Below, in pieces: positions 1 through 8,409 of a stretch of 64,000 bases of DNA. The stretch is from Micromonospora sp. HM5-17. GTDB lineage: Bacteria; Actinomycetota; Actinomycetes; Mycobacteriales; Micromonosporaceae. The DNA lies in assembly GCF_003762835.1 (NCBI RefSeq), contig NZ_RJWA01000002.1, positions 620,001-684,000 of the forward strand, given 5' to 3'. Numbering within the stretch: position 1 is the stretch's first letter; each line of letters begins with the position of its first letter. Position numbers and translations under genes: made by a program. The notes under the pieces are model-generated. The model made no database searches, had not been told where the DNA came from, and saw nothing but the letters and a program-made list of their open reading frames with translations.

Positions 1-1
1 G

Positions 2-946
2 TACGACGTCAAGGGCGGGGTGGCGCTCTCGTCGCAGAGCGGCGGCATCGGGATGGCGATCCTCGGCTTCAGCCGCTCCGCCCGGATGGGGGTCTCCTCG
101 ATCGTCGGGGTCGGCAACAAGGCCGACATCGACGAGGACGACCTGCTCACCTTCTTCGAGAGCGACCCGCACACCGAGCTGATCGCCATGCACCTGGAGG
201 ACCTGAAGGACGGTCGCGCGTTCGCCGAGACGGCCCGACGGGTCTCCAGGAAGAAGCCGGTCATCGTGCTGAAGGCCGGCCGCACCTCGCTCGGCGCCCG
301 GGCGGCCAGCTCACACACGGGCGCGCTCGCCGGCGACGACAAGGTCTACGACGACATCCTCCGCTCCGCCGGGGTGATCCGGGCCCCCGGCCTCAACGAC
401 CTGCTGGAGTACGCCCGGGGCATCCCGCTGCTACCGACCCCGAAGGGCGAGAACGTCGTCATCATCACCGGCGCCGGTGGCTCCGGGGTGCTGCTCTCCG
501 ACGCCTGCGTCGACAACGGGCTCACCCTGATGGAGATCCCGCCGGATCTCGACGAGGCGTTCCGTCGGTTCATTCCGCCGTTCGGCGCGGCCGGCAACCC
601 GGTGGACATCACGGGCGGCGAGCCGCCGTCGACGTACCGCAACACCATCGCGCTCGGCCTGGCCGACCCGCGCATCCACGCCCTGATCCTCGGCTACTGG
701 CACACCATCGTCACGCCGCCGATGGTCTTCGCCGAGCTGGTGGTCGAGGTGGTCGAGGAGTTCCGCGACAAGGGGATCCACAAGCCCGTCGTCGCCTCGC
801 TCGCCGGCGACGTCGAGGTGGAGCAGGCCAGCGAGCACCTGTACCGGCACGGGATCGTCGCCTACCCGTACACCACGGAGAAGCCGGTCGCGGTGCTCGG
901 CGCCAAGTACCGGTGGGCGCGCTCCGCCGGGCTGCTCGGCAGCTAG
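2..946 (+). CDS. ADP-forming acyl-CoA synthetase, CoA-binding part (5' partial)
   Basis: The reading frame is already open at the window edge, so the N-terminus is missing; about 314 residues remain. The protein resembles the CoA-ligase (alpha) portion of acetate/succinate-CoA ligases of the NDP-forming family. It begins in the GGVALSSQSGGIG segment of the first ligase domain. It contains the SSHTGALAGDD stretch that in this family holds the phosphorylated histidine, then a second flavodoxin-like ligase domain with the ITGAGGSGVLLSD loop. These enzymes make an acyl-CoA from the acid, CoA and ATP through a phosphohistidine. No ATP-grasp domain is visible at the C-terminus, so that half should lie upstream or in a separate subunit. 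Because an oxalyl-CoA decarboxylase lies 4.3 kb downstream, activation of oxalate is a reasonable but unproven role. Confidence 0.8.
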   Translation, partial: YDVKGGVALSSQSGGIGMAILGFSRSARMGVSSIVGVGNKADIDEDDLLTFFESDPHTELIAMHLEDLKDGRAFAETARRVSRKKPVIVLKAGRTSLGARAASSHTGALAGDDKVYDDILRSAGVIRAPGLNDLLEYARGIPLLPTPKGENVVIITGAGGSGVLLSDACVDNGLTLMEIPPDLDEAFRRFIPPFGAAGNPVDITGGEPPSTYRNTIALGLADPRIHALILGYWHTIVTPPMVFAELVVEVVEEFRDKGIHKPVVASLAGDVEVEQASEHLYRHGIVAYPYTTEKPVAVLGAKYRWARSAGLLGS

Positions 947-968
947 CCGGGCACGTCGTCGTACCAGG

Positions 969-1021
969 GAGCCTCCCCGGACCGCGGTGCCCGCCCCGGC
1001 GGGGACCGCCCGGGGAGGCTC
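969..1021 (+). terminator. Hairpin after the acyl-CoA synthetase gene
   Basis: A 12-bp perfect inverted repeat (969-980 pairing with 1010-1021, GAGCCTCCCCGG) lies 22 bases after the stop codon. There is no T tract, as is common for intrinsic terminators of high-GC actinomycetes. It could end transcription or only protect the message. Confidence 0.5.
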
Positions 1022-1181
1022 GACACCCCAGGTCCTCTGCAGCACCACCACTTCACACACCAGGCAGTTGGAGGGGCCACCAGCCACGACCCGCTCCGCG
1101 GCCAGGGATCGAAGGACATGTACGTCGGATCCGGCGCCGTCCACCGGGTCCGAGTCGTCGGAAGTCCCTAGGAGGTCCAGC

Positions 1182-2735
1182 GTGGACGCTTCGAACAACC
1201 CTGCCCCCGCCCCGTCGACCAGCAGTACCCCCGTCCCATCCGGCACCACCGCGATCCCCGCCCAGCGCTCCGGCGGCGGGGACGCCACCACCGAGCCGCG
1301 GGTCTGGCGTGCCGGCAGGCTCGAGCCGATGCCGATCCGGGAGCTTCCCGAGGCGCCGCCCTCGATCCACCTCCTCGGTCCCACCGTGTTTCTCGTCGCG
1401 CTCGGCGTGGGCATGGGGGAGTCGTACATGTGGCCCCGGCTGGTCCTGATCTTCGGACCGGAGATCCGGTGGCTGTTCCTCATCGGCGTCACGCTGCAGG
1501 CCTTCGTCATGCTGGAGATGGCGCGGTACGCGATGGCCACCGGGGAGAGCATCTTCTTCGGTGCCGCCCGGGTCTTCAAACCGCTGATGTGGTTCTTCTT
1601 CGTCACCGCCATCCTGGTCTACATCTGGCCGGGCCACCTCTCCACCGGGGCTGCGGCCTTCGAGCAGGTGACCGGAATACCCTGGACCGTCTCGGCCTGT
1701 GTCGGTCTGATCCTGGTCGGCGTCATCTTCAGCCTGGCCAAGGTGATCTATCCGCTGTTGGAGAACCTGCTCGGCATCCTGATCGGGGTGCTCGTGCTCG
1801 GCACGGCGGTCGTCGCCTCCATCGTCGGACGGTGGAGCGACGTCACCGCGACCGTCGGCGGCATGTTTCACTTCGGGTACCTGCCGGACGAGGCGATGTC
1901 GGCGGCCTGGTTCCCGGTGATCGTCGGGGCGATCGCCTTCGCCGGCCCCTCCGGCATGCAGCAGATGTGGTACACGCTGCATCTGCGGGATTCCGGCGCC
2001 GGTATGGGGGCGCACATTCCCAAGATCCGCGGCCTGCGGCACGCCGGCGAGCAGGAGGTCATGCCGTCGCGCGGCTTCATGTTCGACACCGAGAACCCCG
2101 CGGAGATGAAGAAGTGGAAGGGGTGGCGGCGCTGGGTGACCTTCGACGCGCTCCTGCTCTTCTGGGGCGTCACGATGCTGGTCACCATCTCGTTCACCGT
2201 GCTCGCCCAGACCGCCGTCCGGGAGAACCCGGGCGTGGCGGACGTGATCCGGGACGGTGAGCGGGAGGCGGCGCTGACCGCCATGGCGGACGCCTTCGCC
2301 TCGGCCGGGGCACCGGTGCTGCACGGCGTATTCCTCGGGTTCATCGCGCTGATCGGGCTCAACGCCACCCTGGGCCTGTTCGACTCGTTCTCCCGGGGCC
2401 AGGCGGACATGACGTACCATTTCGTTCCCGGGGCCAAGCGGTTCAGCATGTCGAAGCTCTACGCCGCCTTCCTCTGGGGGGTCATCATCTTCGGCATCCT
2501 GATCCTCAACTTCGGTCCCGCCGACGGCCCGGCCGCGATTCTCGACGTCCTGGCCTTCCTCTCCACCTTCGCGATGGGCGCGTACTGCGTCGTCCTGCTG
2601 CTGGTCAACAACCGGATGCTGCCGAAACGGATCCGCCCGAACCTCCTGCAGAACGCGGTGATCGCCTTCGGCGCGACGTTCTACCTGGGCATGTTGTTCT
2701 ACAGCCTGATCCGGTTCGGCGTGGTCATCGACTGA
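1182..2735 (+). CDS. Nramp-fold membrane transporter lacking the DPGN motif
   Basis: Multi-pass protein of 517 residues with about eleven hydrophobic segments and the overall layout of Nramp (LeuT-fold) transporters. The GTG start at 1182 is chosen because AGGAGG lies six bases upstream (1170-1175). ATG at 1329, just before the conserved part, is the alternative; the intervening 49 residues are Pro/Ser/Thr-rich and low in complexity. In classical Nramp proteins helix 1 carries DPGN and helix 6 carries MPH. Here the helix 1 position reads GMGES (residues 77-81) and the helix 6 region reads FAGPSGMQQM, so the metal-coordinating residues are absent. The fold is therefore supported but divalent metal as substrate is not. 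The gene follows the acyl-CoA synthetase and precedes a small membrane protein by 16 bases, suggesting one operon and possibly an organic-acid substrate. Confidence 0.75.
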   Translation: MDASNNPAPAPSTSSTPVPSGTTAIPAQRSGGGDATTEPRVWRAGRLEPMPIRELPEAPPSIHLLGPTVFLVALGVGMGESYMWPRLVLIFGPEIRWLFLIGVTLQAFVMLEMARYAMATGESIFFGAARVFKPLMWFFFVTAILVYIWPGHLSTGAAAFEQVTGIPWTVSACVGLILVGVIFSLAKVIYPLLENLLGILIGVLVLGTAVVASIVGRWSDVTATVGGMFHFGYLPDEAMSAAWFPVIVGAIAFAGPSGMQQMWYTLHLRDSGAGMGAHIPKIRGLRHAGEQEVMPSRGFMFDTENPAEMKKWKGWRRWVTFDALLLFWGVTMLVTISFTVLAQTAVRENPGVADVIRDGEREAALTAMADAFASAGAPVLHGVFLGFIALIGLNATLGLFDSFSRGQADMTYHFVPGAKRFSMSKLYAAFLWGVIIFGILILNFGPADGPAAILDVLAFLSTFAMGAYCVVLLLVNNRMLPKRIRPNLLQNAVIAFGATFYLGMLFYSLIRFGVVID

Positions 2736-2751
2736 GCGGGGAGATGTTGTC

Positions 2752-3327
2752 ATGACCACGACGCGCCTACGCCACCTCGGTGAACTCGCCGTGCCCGGTG
2801 CCGGGATCGGCGCGGTCGCCGGGCTGGCCGCCGTCGGACTCGCCCTGGTGGCGGGCCAACCGGTCGACTGGGCCCTCGCCACCGGGTTCGGGCTCGGGCT
2901 GCCGTTGGTCCTGGCCGGCGGTGGCTACGGGGTGTTGTTGGCGTCCGGGGTCCTCACCCCGGGCGTCTTCGCCCCGGCGGCACTCTACTGGCTGGTGGCG
3001 TTCCCGCTCGCCCGGTTGGCGCATGAGGTGCTGGTCGGCCTGCTCGTCGCGGGCCGGCCGGCCCTGCCGGCGGACGTCCTGGGATTTCTCGCCTACCAGG
3101 GGATCGTCAGCCTCGGCTTCGCGATCGGGTTCAGCTGGCTGCACGAGCGGGTCGTGCCAACCTGGCTGCGCCGTGTCCGGCACCGCAACCCCGTCGCCGC
3201 ATGGCTGTACGACGGCTACCTGCGCCACGCCGAGGCGCAGTGGCGCGCCCGGGAGAGCCGCCGGCGGGCCCGCGCCGCCGCCCGGGGACCGGGCCGACCG
3301 GCTCTGTTTCGAAGCAAGGGGGAGTGA
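2752..3327 (+). CDS. Small membrane protein of unknown function
   Basis: A 191-residue protein with four to five hydrophobic segments (roughly residues 15-37, 41-70, 72-100 and 107-125) and a very basic, Arg-rich C-terminal tail from about residue 150. I do not recognise a family. The start is ATG with GGGAG nine bases upstream. The gene begins 16 bases after the transporter stop, and its TGA overlaps the ATG of the next gene (TGATG), so it is almost certainly cotranslated with both neighbours. The position suggests an accessory subunit of one of the two flanking transport proteins. Confidence 0.7.
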   Translation: MTTTRLRHLGELAVPGAGIGAVAGLAAVGLALVAGQPVDWALATGFGLGLPLVLAGGGYGVLLASGVLTPGVFAPAALYWLVAFPLARLAHEVLVGLLVAGRPALPADVLGFLAYQGIVSLGFAIGFSWLHERVVPTWLRRVRHRNPVAAWLYDGYLRHAEAQWRARESRRRARAAARGPGRPALFRSKGE

Positions 3328-4352
3328 TGAACCTTCCGGTCTGGGTGTGGGCGGCGACGATCGTCGGCTTCCTCGTGATGATCGCCTTCGACTTCTACCT
3401 GGTCGCCCGGAACCCACGTGATCCCTCCTTCCGGGAGTGCATCGCCTGGGTGACCTTCTACGTCGGCGCGGCGATCGCCTTCGGAGTCGCGATCATGGCG
3501 ACCCGGGGCTCGACGTACGGCGGGCAGTTCTTCGCCGGCTGGCTCACCGAGTACTCGCTGAGCGTCGACAACCTGTTCGTCTTCGTCATCATCATGAGCC
3601 GCTTCGGGGTACCACTCCGATACCGGCAGAAGGTGCTGCTGATCGGCATCGTGCTGGCGCTGCTGATGCGGGGCGTCTTCATCGCGGCCGGGGCCCAGGC
3701 CATCGCCCGGTTCGACTGGCTCTTCTACCTCTTCGGCGCGTTCCTGATCTACACGGCGATCAAGCTCGTGGGGCCGCAGCAGGAGGACGAGTTCTCCGAG
3801 AACATCGCGCTGCGGACGATGAAGCGGATCCTGCCGACCACCGACGGCTACCGCGGCTCGTCCGTGCTGGCCCGGGTGGACGGCCGGCTGATGGTGACCC
3901 CGATGTTGATCGTGATGATCGCCATCGGCACCACCGACCTGCTCTTCGCCCTCGACTCGATTCCGGCGATCTTCGGGCTGACCCAGGAGCCGTACCTGGT
4001 CTTCACCGCGAACACGTTCGCGTTGATGGGCCTGCGGCAGCTCTACTTCCTGATCGGCGGGCTGCTGGACCGGCTGGTTCACCTCAGCAAGGGACTGGCG
4101 ATCATCCTCGCCTTCATCGGCGTCAAGCTGGTACTGGAGGCGCTGCACCACGACGGGGTGTCCTGGGCGCCGGAGGTGCCGATCGCGGTCTCGCTCGGGG
4201 TCATCACCGGCACGCTGGTGGTCACCACGGTGGCCAGCCTGGTCGCCTCCCGGCGGGAGCGGCTCGAACGGCCGTCCGCCGCCACGGTGGGGGCGGAGGT
4301 GGAGACCTCCGCTTCCACCGGCGCCGTGGCGGCGGACCGGGACCCGCACTGA
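3327..4352 (+). CDS. TerC family integral membrane protein
   Basis: A 341-residue multi-pass protein with the TerC family signature: EYSLSVDNLFVFVII near residue 75 and a second acidic membrane motif, TTDLLFALDSIPAIFG, near residue 205. These paired acidic segments are characteristic of the family, some members of which export manganese or affect tellurite resistance. The start at 3327 overlaps the preceding stop and has AAGGGGGAG immediately upstream; an in-frame extension to 3201 would overlap the upstream gene and is rejected. About nine membrane helices are visible, with a short hydrophilic, Thr/Ala-rich tail. A role in metal homeostasis or in supporting membrane enzymes is inferred from the family only. 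Confidence 0.9.
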   Translation: MNLPVWVWAATIVGFLVMIAFDFYLVARNPRDPSFRECIAWVTFYVGAAIAFGVAIMATRGSTYGGQFFAGWLTEYSLSVDNLFVFVIIMSRFGVPLRYRQKVLLIGIVLALLMRGVFIAAGAQAIARFDWLFYLFGAFLIYTAIKLVGPQQEDEFSENIALRTMKRILPTTDGYRGSSVLARVDGRLMVTPMLIVMIAIGTTDLLFALDSIPAIFGLTQEPYLVFTANTFALMGLRQLYFLIGGLLDRLVHLSKGLAIILAFIGVKLVLEALHHDGVSWAPEVPIAVSLGVITGTLVVTTVASLVASRRERLERPSAATVGAEVETSASTGAVAADRDPH

Positions 4353-4377
4353 CCGCCGGGGCCGGTGCGACCGGGTG

Positions 4378-4587
4378 TCAGACCGTGGCCAGGTCGTCCT
4401 CGGATGCGGAACCCCGGAGGAAGCGCGCGATCTCCTCGTCGCTCGGCACCGCGGCCCGCCGCTGGTTCTCCAGCGCGGCCGCCAGGCCGAGACCGAGGGA
4501 CCGGCCGTCGGCCGGGAACCCGCCCGGCAGGGCCAGCCGGTCGGAGAACCGGCTCAGGGCACGTGTGAACGTTCGCCAGGTATTCAT
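4378..4587 (-). CDS. Small hypothetical protein (69 aa)
   Basis: A short minus-strand gene convergent with terC, ending 25 bases from its stop. The ATG at 4587 starts MNTWRTFTRALSRFSDRLAL. Codon third positions are strongly G/C throughout, which supports real coding. The product is basic at the N-terminus and acidic at the C-terminus (SDEEIARFLRGSASEDDL). No domain is recognised. The upstream GGGG run (rather far, about 12 bases) is the only ribosome-binding candidate. The longer in-frame extension to 5112 runs through Pro/Arg-rich non-coding-looking sequence and is not accepted. Confidence 0.5.
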   Translation of the reverse strand: MNTWRTFTRALSRFSDRLALPGGFPADGRSLGLGLAAALENQRRAAVPSDEEIARFLRGSASEDDLATV

Positions 4588-4960
4588 GACACCATCACCC
4601 CTGGTTGTTGGGCTTCCCGGGAAACGGCGCCTCCCGGGATCGTGCGCACCGGGCCGGCGGCGCGGCGCCGTACGGCCCGGTGGTCCGGCAGGACACCCGG
4701 ATGTGCCTGGTGGGGCCGGGCACATCCGGGGTCGCCGGATCGCCCGCCGCGACGTCTCGTCGGTTGGCGCGGCGGGGTCTGCCACCGGATCGGCGGCCGA
4801 CGGGGGATGCCCGCGGCGACCGGACTCCCGCGTCGTTGCGTGCCGGGTGGCGGCGGCGTCAACGGTACGTCCGGCCTCTCTTGTGGAGCTACCCGACGCC
4901 CCTCCATCACAAACCCGCTTCGTGTCGGTTTCGTCCTCCGGGCCCGGTGACGATCCCAGG

Positions 4961-4976
4961 ATACCGCCTTCGGTAT
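4961..4976. promoter_or_regulatory. Weak candidate GntR operator or hairpin (ATACCG/CGGTAT)
   Basis: The inverted repeat ATACCG-CCTT-CGGTAT lies in the oxc upstream region, followed by an A-run. It shares the GTAT/ATAC half-sites of the better operators downstream but has a different spacing, so it is the weakest of the set. Confidence 0.3.
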
Positions 4977-5126
4977 ACAAAAAACGATCTAGTGACCAAA
5001 GCCACCGCCGTCCCGGTCGGTCCCGCCATGACCAGCACCTCGGCGGTGCGTGTCCGGCTGCCCGGAAAACGTCTCTGCTACCCCCTAGACACTCCGCTGT
5101 CACATGGTCCACGATTATTGCCTACC

Positions 5127-5140
5127 ACATACGGTATGCA
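5127..5140. promoter_or_regulatory. Candidate GntR operator, distal oxc site
   Basis: ACATACGGTATGCA is one of several near-palindromes related to GCATACAGTATGC in this cluster. It lies about 140 bases upstream of oxc, about 114 bases from the proximal site. Confidence 0.45.
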
Positions 5141-5240
5141 CTCCCCGGAGCGGCGAGGATGGAAGGACGTGGCCCTCCCGCGTGCGCCTCCGCGCGGTGT
5201 CCGCTGTTGCCGACCTCGCCAGCCTCAACGCCCAGTAGCG

Positions 5241-5255
5241 GTATACTGTATGCAT
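5241..5255 (+). promoter_or_regulatory. oxc promoter with overlapping GntR operator
   Basis: GTATACTGTATGCAT lies 26 bases upstream of the oxc ATG. It contains TATACT, a good actinobacterial -10 hexamer, inside the palindrome. A regulator bound here would cover the -10 element, consistent with repression. The same motif recurs upstream of gntR, the aldehyde dehydrogenase gene and the reductase gene. Confidence 0.6.
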
Positions 5256-5281
5256 AGAGACCATGATGGAGGACTCTGACC

Positions 5282-7015
5282 ATGACCACCGCTTCCCTCC
5301 AGGAATCAGAAGCTGGCGGCGCCGTACGTGCGAAGGAACTCACCGACGGGATCCATCTGGTCGTCGATGCGCTCAAGCTCAACGACGTTGAGGCCATCTA
5401 CGGCGTCGTCGGCATCCCGATCACCGACCTGGCCCGGCTCGCGCAGGCGTCCGGCATCCGCTTCATCGGCTTCCGGCACGAGAGCGCCGCGGGGCACGCC
5501 GCGGCGGCGGCCGGGTTCCTGACGAAGAGGCCGGGCATCTGCCTGACGGTGTCCGCCCCGGGGTTCCTCAACGGGTTGGTGGCTCTGGCCAACGCCACGG
5601 TGAACTGCTTCCCGATGGTGCAGATCTCCGGATCGAGCGAGCGGCACCTCGTCGATCTGCAGCGGGGCGACTACGAGGAGATGGACCAGCTGGCGGCGGC
5701 CCGGCAGTTCGCCAAGGCGGCATACCGCGTACACCGGGCGGAGGACATCGGACGCGGCGTGGCCCGCGCGATCCGTACCGCCGTGTCCGGGCGACCGGGC
5801 GGCGTCTACCTCGACATCCCGGCCGCGGTCCTCGGCGAGGTCATCGACGCGGACCTGGGTGCCGCGTCACTGTGGCGGGTCGTCGACCCGGCACCGCGTC
5901 AGATGCCCGAACCCGCGGCCCTGGACCGCGCGATCAGCCTGCTCGCGCGCGCCCGGCGGCCGCTCATCGTGCTCGGCAAGGGTGCCGCGTACGCGCAGGC
6001 GGACGACCAGATCCGCCGGTTCGTCGAGCTGACCGGTGTGCCGTACCTGCCCATGTCGATGGCGAAGGGCCTGCTGCCCGACGACCACGCGCAGTCGGTG
6101 GCCAGCGCCCGGTCACTGGCCCTGCGCCGGGCCGACGTCGTGATGCTCGTCGGTGCGCGCCTGAACTGGCTGCTCGGGCACGGCGAAGCACCACAGTGGA
6201 GCCCCGACGCCACCTTCATCCAGGTGGACATCGCCAGCACCGAGCTGGACAGCAACCAGCCCATCGCGGCGCCGCTCGTCGGTGACATCGGTTCGGTGAT
6301 GCAGGCCCTGGTCGAGCGGATCAGGCCCGGCCAGATCGCGGTCCCGACCGAGTGGCGCGACGAGCTGGCGGCCCGCTCCGCGGAGAACGTCGCCAAGATG
6401 GCCAGGCGCCTCAAGGCCGCCGAGACGGCACATCCGATGAAGTTCCTGGGCGCGCTGCAGGCCATCCGTGACGTCCTGCGTGAGCACCCGCAGGCATACG
6501 TCGTCAACGAGGGCGCGAACGCGCTGGACCTGGCGCGCAACACGATCGGCATGCGGGTGCCGCGACACCGCCTGGACAGCGGCACCTGGGGCGTGATGGG
6601 CATCGGCATGGGGTACGCGATCGCCGCCGCGGTCGAGACCGGAGGCCCGGTCGTCGCCATCGAGGGCGACAGCGCGTTCGGGTTCAGCGGCATGGAGATC
6701 GAGACGATCTGCCGCTACAACCTGCCCATCGTCACGGTCGTGCTGAACAACAGCGGTGTCTACCGCGGCGACGAGGTGTCGGCGTCCGGGGACCCGGCAC
6801 CGACCGCTCTCCGGGCCCGTCACGACCTCATGATCGCCGCGTTCGGCGGCAGGGGCTACCGGGCGACGACGCCGGTGGAGGTCACCGCCGCCCTGCGAGA
6901 GGCCCTGGCGCTGCGCCAGCCCGCGCTCATCGACTGCGTGATCGACCCCGCCGACGGGACCGAGAGCGGCAACATCTCCCACCTCAACCCGAAGGGCATC
7001 ACGGTCCAGCGGTGA
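5282..7015 (+). CDS. oxc: Oxalyl-CoA decarboxylase
   Basis: A 577-residue ThDP enzyme converting oxalyl-CoA to formyl-CoA and CO2 in the cytoplasm. The N-terminal pyrimidine-binding domain carries IYGVVGIPITDLAR and the catalytic glutamate in FRHESAAGHAAAAAGF (Glu67). The central domain has the ADP/CoA-region features of this subfamily. The C-terminal domain has the ThDP/Mg site EGDSAFGFSGME...VLNNSGVY, and the ending SGNISHLNPK closely matches known oxalyl-CoA decarboxylases. Length is normal for the family. The start is ATG with GGAGGA nine bases upstream. A promoter with an overlapping palindromic operator precedes it. No formyl-CoA transferase is seen in the window, so oxalyl-CoA may be made by the ADP-forming ligase at the window start. 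Confidence 0.93.
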   Translation: MTTASLQESEAGGAVRAKELTDGIHLVVDALKLNDVEAIYGVVGIPITDLARLAQASGIRFIGFRHESAAGHAAAAAGFLTKRPGICLTVSAPGFLNGLVALANATVNCFPMVQISGSSERHLVDLQRGDYEEMDQLAAARQFAKAAYRVHRAEDIGRGVARAIRTAVSGRPGGVYLDIPAAVLGEVIDADLGAASLWRVVDPAPRQMPEPAALDRAISLLARARRPLIVLGKGAAYAQADDQIRRFVELTGVPYLPMSMAKGLLPDDHAQSVASARSLALRRADVVMLVGARLNWLLGHGEAPQWSPDATFIQVDIASTELDSNQPIAAPLVGDIGSVMQALVERIRPGQIAVPTEWRDELAARSAENVAKMARRLKAAETAHPMKFLGALQAIRDVLREHPQAYVVNEGANALDLARNTIGMRVPRHRLDSGTWGVMGIGMGYAIAAAVETGGPVVAIEGDSAFGFSGMEIETICRYNLPIVTVVLNNSGVYRGDEVSASGDPAPTALRARHDLMIAAFGGRGYRATTPVEVTAALREALALRQPALIDCVIDPADGTESGNISHLNPKGITVQR

Positions 7016-7191
7016 GGACGATCGGACGCCCTGAGCCCGGGGGCGCGACGGACCGTACCGCCCGCGGCGGCCCGACGACCTCGTTCGACGCCTCGGCCGG
7101 CTCACGCGTCCGCGGCGACGCCCGCCTCCACTGTGGCAGCCCCGCGTGCGGGTGGGCGCGGGTCGATCCCCCGTCGTCACTGTTCATGTAA

Positions 7192-7248
7192 CGCGCCGAT
7201 CCGTCCCCGGCCGCAGGGATGTCCCGCCGCCGGGGACGGATCGGCGCG
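7192..7248. terminator. Bidirectional hairpin between oxc and gntR
   Basis: A 20-bp perfect stem (7192-7211 with 7229-7248) and a 17-base loop sit between the converging 3' ends of oxc and gntR, suited to ending transcription from both sides. The rest of the 269-base gap holds nothing recognisable. Confidence 0.65.
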
Positions 7249-7284
7249 GCCGACGAGCCGGGCGTCGACCGCGCCATGCGTACG

Positions 7285-8043
7285 TCAGGCGAGGGCGTCC
7301 CGCTCGGCGGCCTCCTTACGGCGCTGGTGGTAGCTCTCCCGGGTCCGCTCGGTGTGCTTGCGCATCAGCTCGGCCGCGCGTCGGCTGTTCCTGGCGGCGA
7401 TCACCTCGATCAGGGCGGCGTGTTCGTCCCAGGCCTCCCGGCCGCGGGACTGCGCGATCGGGGCGTAGTACCACCGGACCCGGCGGTCCACCATCGCGAT
7501 CAGCTCGGCCAGGACCTTGTTGCCGGACATCCCGACGATGTACGCGTGCAGCGCGGCGTTGGCGGCGACCAGCCCGGACTGGTCGTTGTCGCTGAGTGCC
7601 TTCTCCCCGGCGGCCTGCAACTCGTGCAGCCGCTCGACGTGCTCGGGGGTGGCGTGCTTGGCGGCCAACCGGGCGGACTCGGTCTCCAGCAGGGTACGGG
7701 TGGCGAGGAGCTGGTCCGCCTCCTCCTCGGTGGGTACGTGGACGAAGGCGCCGAGGGCCGGTCGCAGGTCGACCCAGCCCTCGCTCTGCAACCGCTGTAG
7801 GGCCTCCCGAACGGGCTGACGGCTGACTCCGAGCTGGGCCGCGAGCTCGTTCTCGACCAGGTGCTCGCCCGGGCGCAGCTCCCGATTGATGATCATTTCG
7901 GCGATGACGTCATAGACCGCCTGACGGAGCGGCGCGGGCCGCTCCAACGGCTGTCGCGCGGCGCGGGTCTGGCCGCGGGCGGCGGGCCGGCGGCGTCCGC
8001 CGCCGCTGGTGGCGGACGAGGTCGACCCTCCCCAATCTGTCAT
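7285..8043 (-). CDS. GntR-family (FCD) transcriptional regulator
   Basis: A 252-residue regulator. After a basic, disordered N-terminus (about 35 residues) comes a GntR winged helix (residues 38-105, with GEHLVENELAAQLGVSRQPVREALQRLQSEG). A helical FCD effector domain follows, containing ETESARLAAKHATPEH and HAYIVGMSGNK. FCD regulators usually bind carboxylic acids. A copy of the palindromic motif (8104-8112) lies 60 bases upstream, indicating autoregulation. The same motif stands before oxc, the aldehyde dehydrogenase gene and the reductase gene, so this is the likely regulator of the whole cluster; oxalate, glyoxylate or a CoA ester would be a logical effector (inference). Confidence 0.9.
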   Translation of the reverse strand: MTDWGGSTSSATSGGGRRRPAARGQTRAARQPLERPAPLRQAVYDVIAEMIINRELRPGEHLVENELAAQLGVSRQPVREALQRLQSEGWVDLRPALGAFVHVPTEEEADQLLATRTLLETESARLAAKHATPEHVERLHELQAAGEKALSDNDQSGLVAANAALHAYIVGMSGNKVLAELIAMVDRRVRWYYAPIAQSRGREAWDEHAALIEVIAARNSRRAAELMRKHTERTRESYHQRRKEAAERDALA

Positions 8044-8103
8044 CGACTACCTCCGGCTGCGATAGGTCGGATCGGACGTCGTCGCGCCCGAACGTGGTCT
8101 ATA

Positions 8104-8112
8104 GCATACAGT
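8104..8112. promoter_or_regulatory. Candidate autoregulatory GntR operator
   Basis: GCATACAGT, one half plus centre of the cluster palindrome, lies 60 bases before the gntR start. The second half is degenerate (CGCCG). Confidence 0.45.
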
Positions 8113-8201
8113 CGCCGAGATGCAATGAAGCGCCGGCGGTGGTGACCGCGGCGACTCCCCGGGCGAGATCGGCTCCTGACGACGAACGGATTCTCCCGGT
8201 G

Positions 8202-8238
8202 CCGATCGGGCGGGCGGCGACGCCGCCCGCCCGATCGG
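8202..8238 (-). terminator. Hairpin downstream of the carboligase gene
   Basis: An 18-bp perfect inverted repeat (8202-8219 with 8221-8238) lies in the 366-base gap between the carboligase stop (8410) and gntR. Its position suggests termination of the aldehyde dehydrogenase/carboligase transcript, with gntR then using its own promoter. Apart from this and the operator at 8104, nothing is seen in the gap. Confidence 0.55.
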
Positions 8239-8409
8239 TGGTCGGAACGTGTCCCCCCGACCTGCGCGGCGCCCACGCCCACACGTCCCACCGTGCGGAT
8301 CGCCGAGCCGCGGGGTGACACCGATTTCGCCGGCTCTGGTGACTCGAAGGTGCGGTCGGCACCGGGTCGGCGCCGGCCCGCATGCCGCCCCGCCCAGGCC
8401 GTCCCGGCG

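Larger units (their letters stand above)
4588..5281. other. Long intergenic region upstream of oxc with operator-like sites
   Basis: No convincing gene is seen in these roughly 690 bases. The region holds three short AT-richer islands (around 4961-5000, 5110-5140 and 5235-5260) that stand out against the GC-rich background. Each contains a GTAT/ATAC-type palindrome, which are listed separately as candidate GntR operators. Confidence 0.6.

Noticed and set aside
3437-5257. 606-codon plus-strand frame over terC and the following gap
   Set aside because: It is a frame-shifted shadow of terC running into non-coding DNA; its composition is Arg/Pro/Ala-rich.
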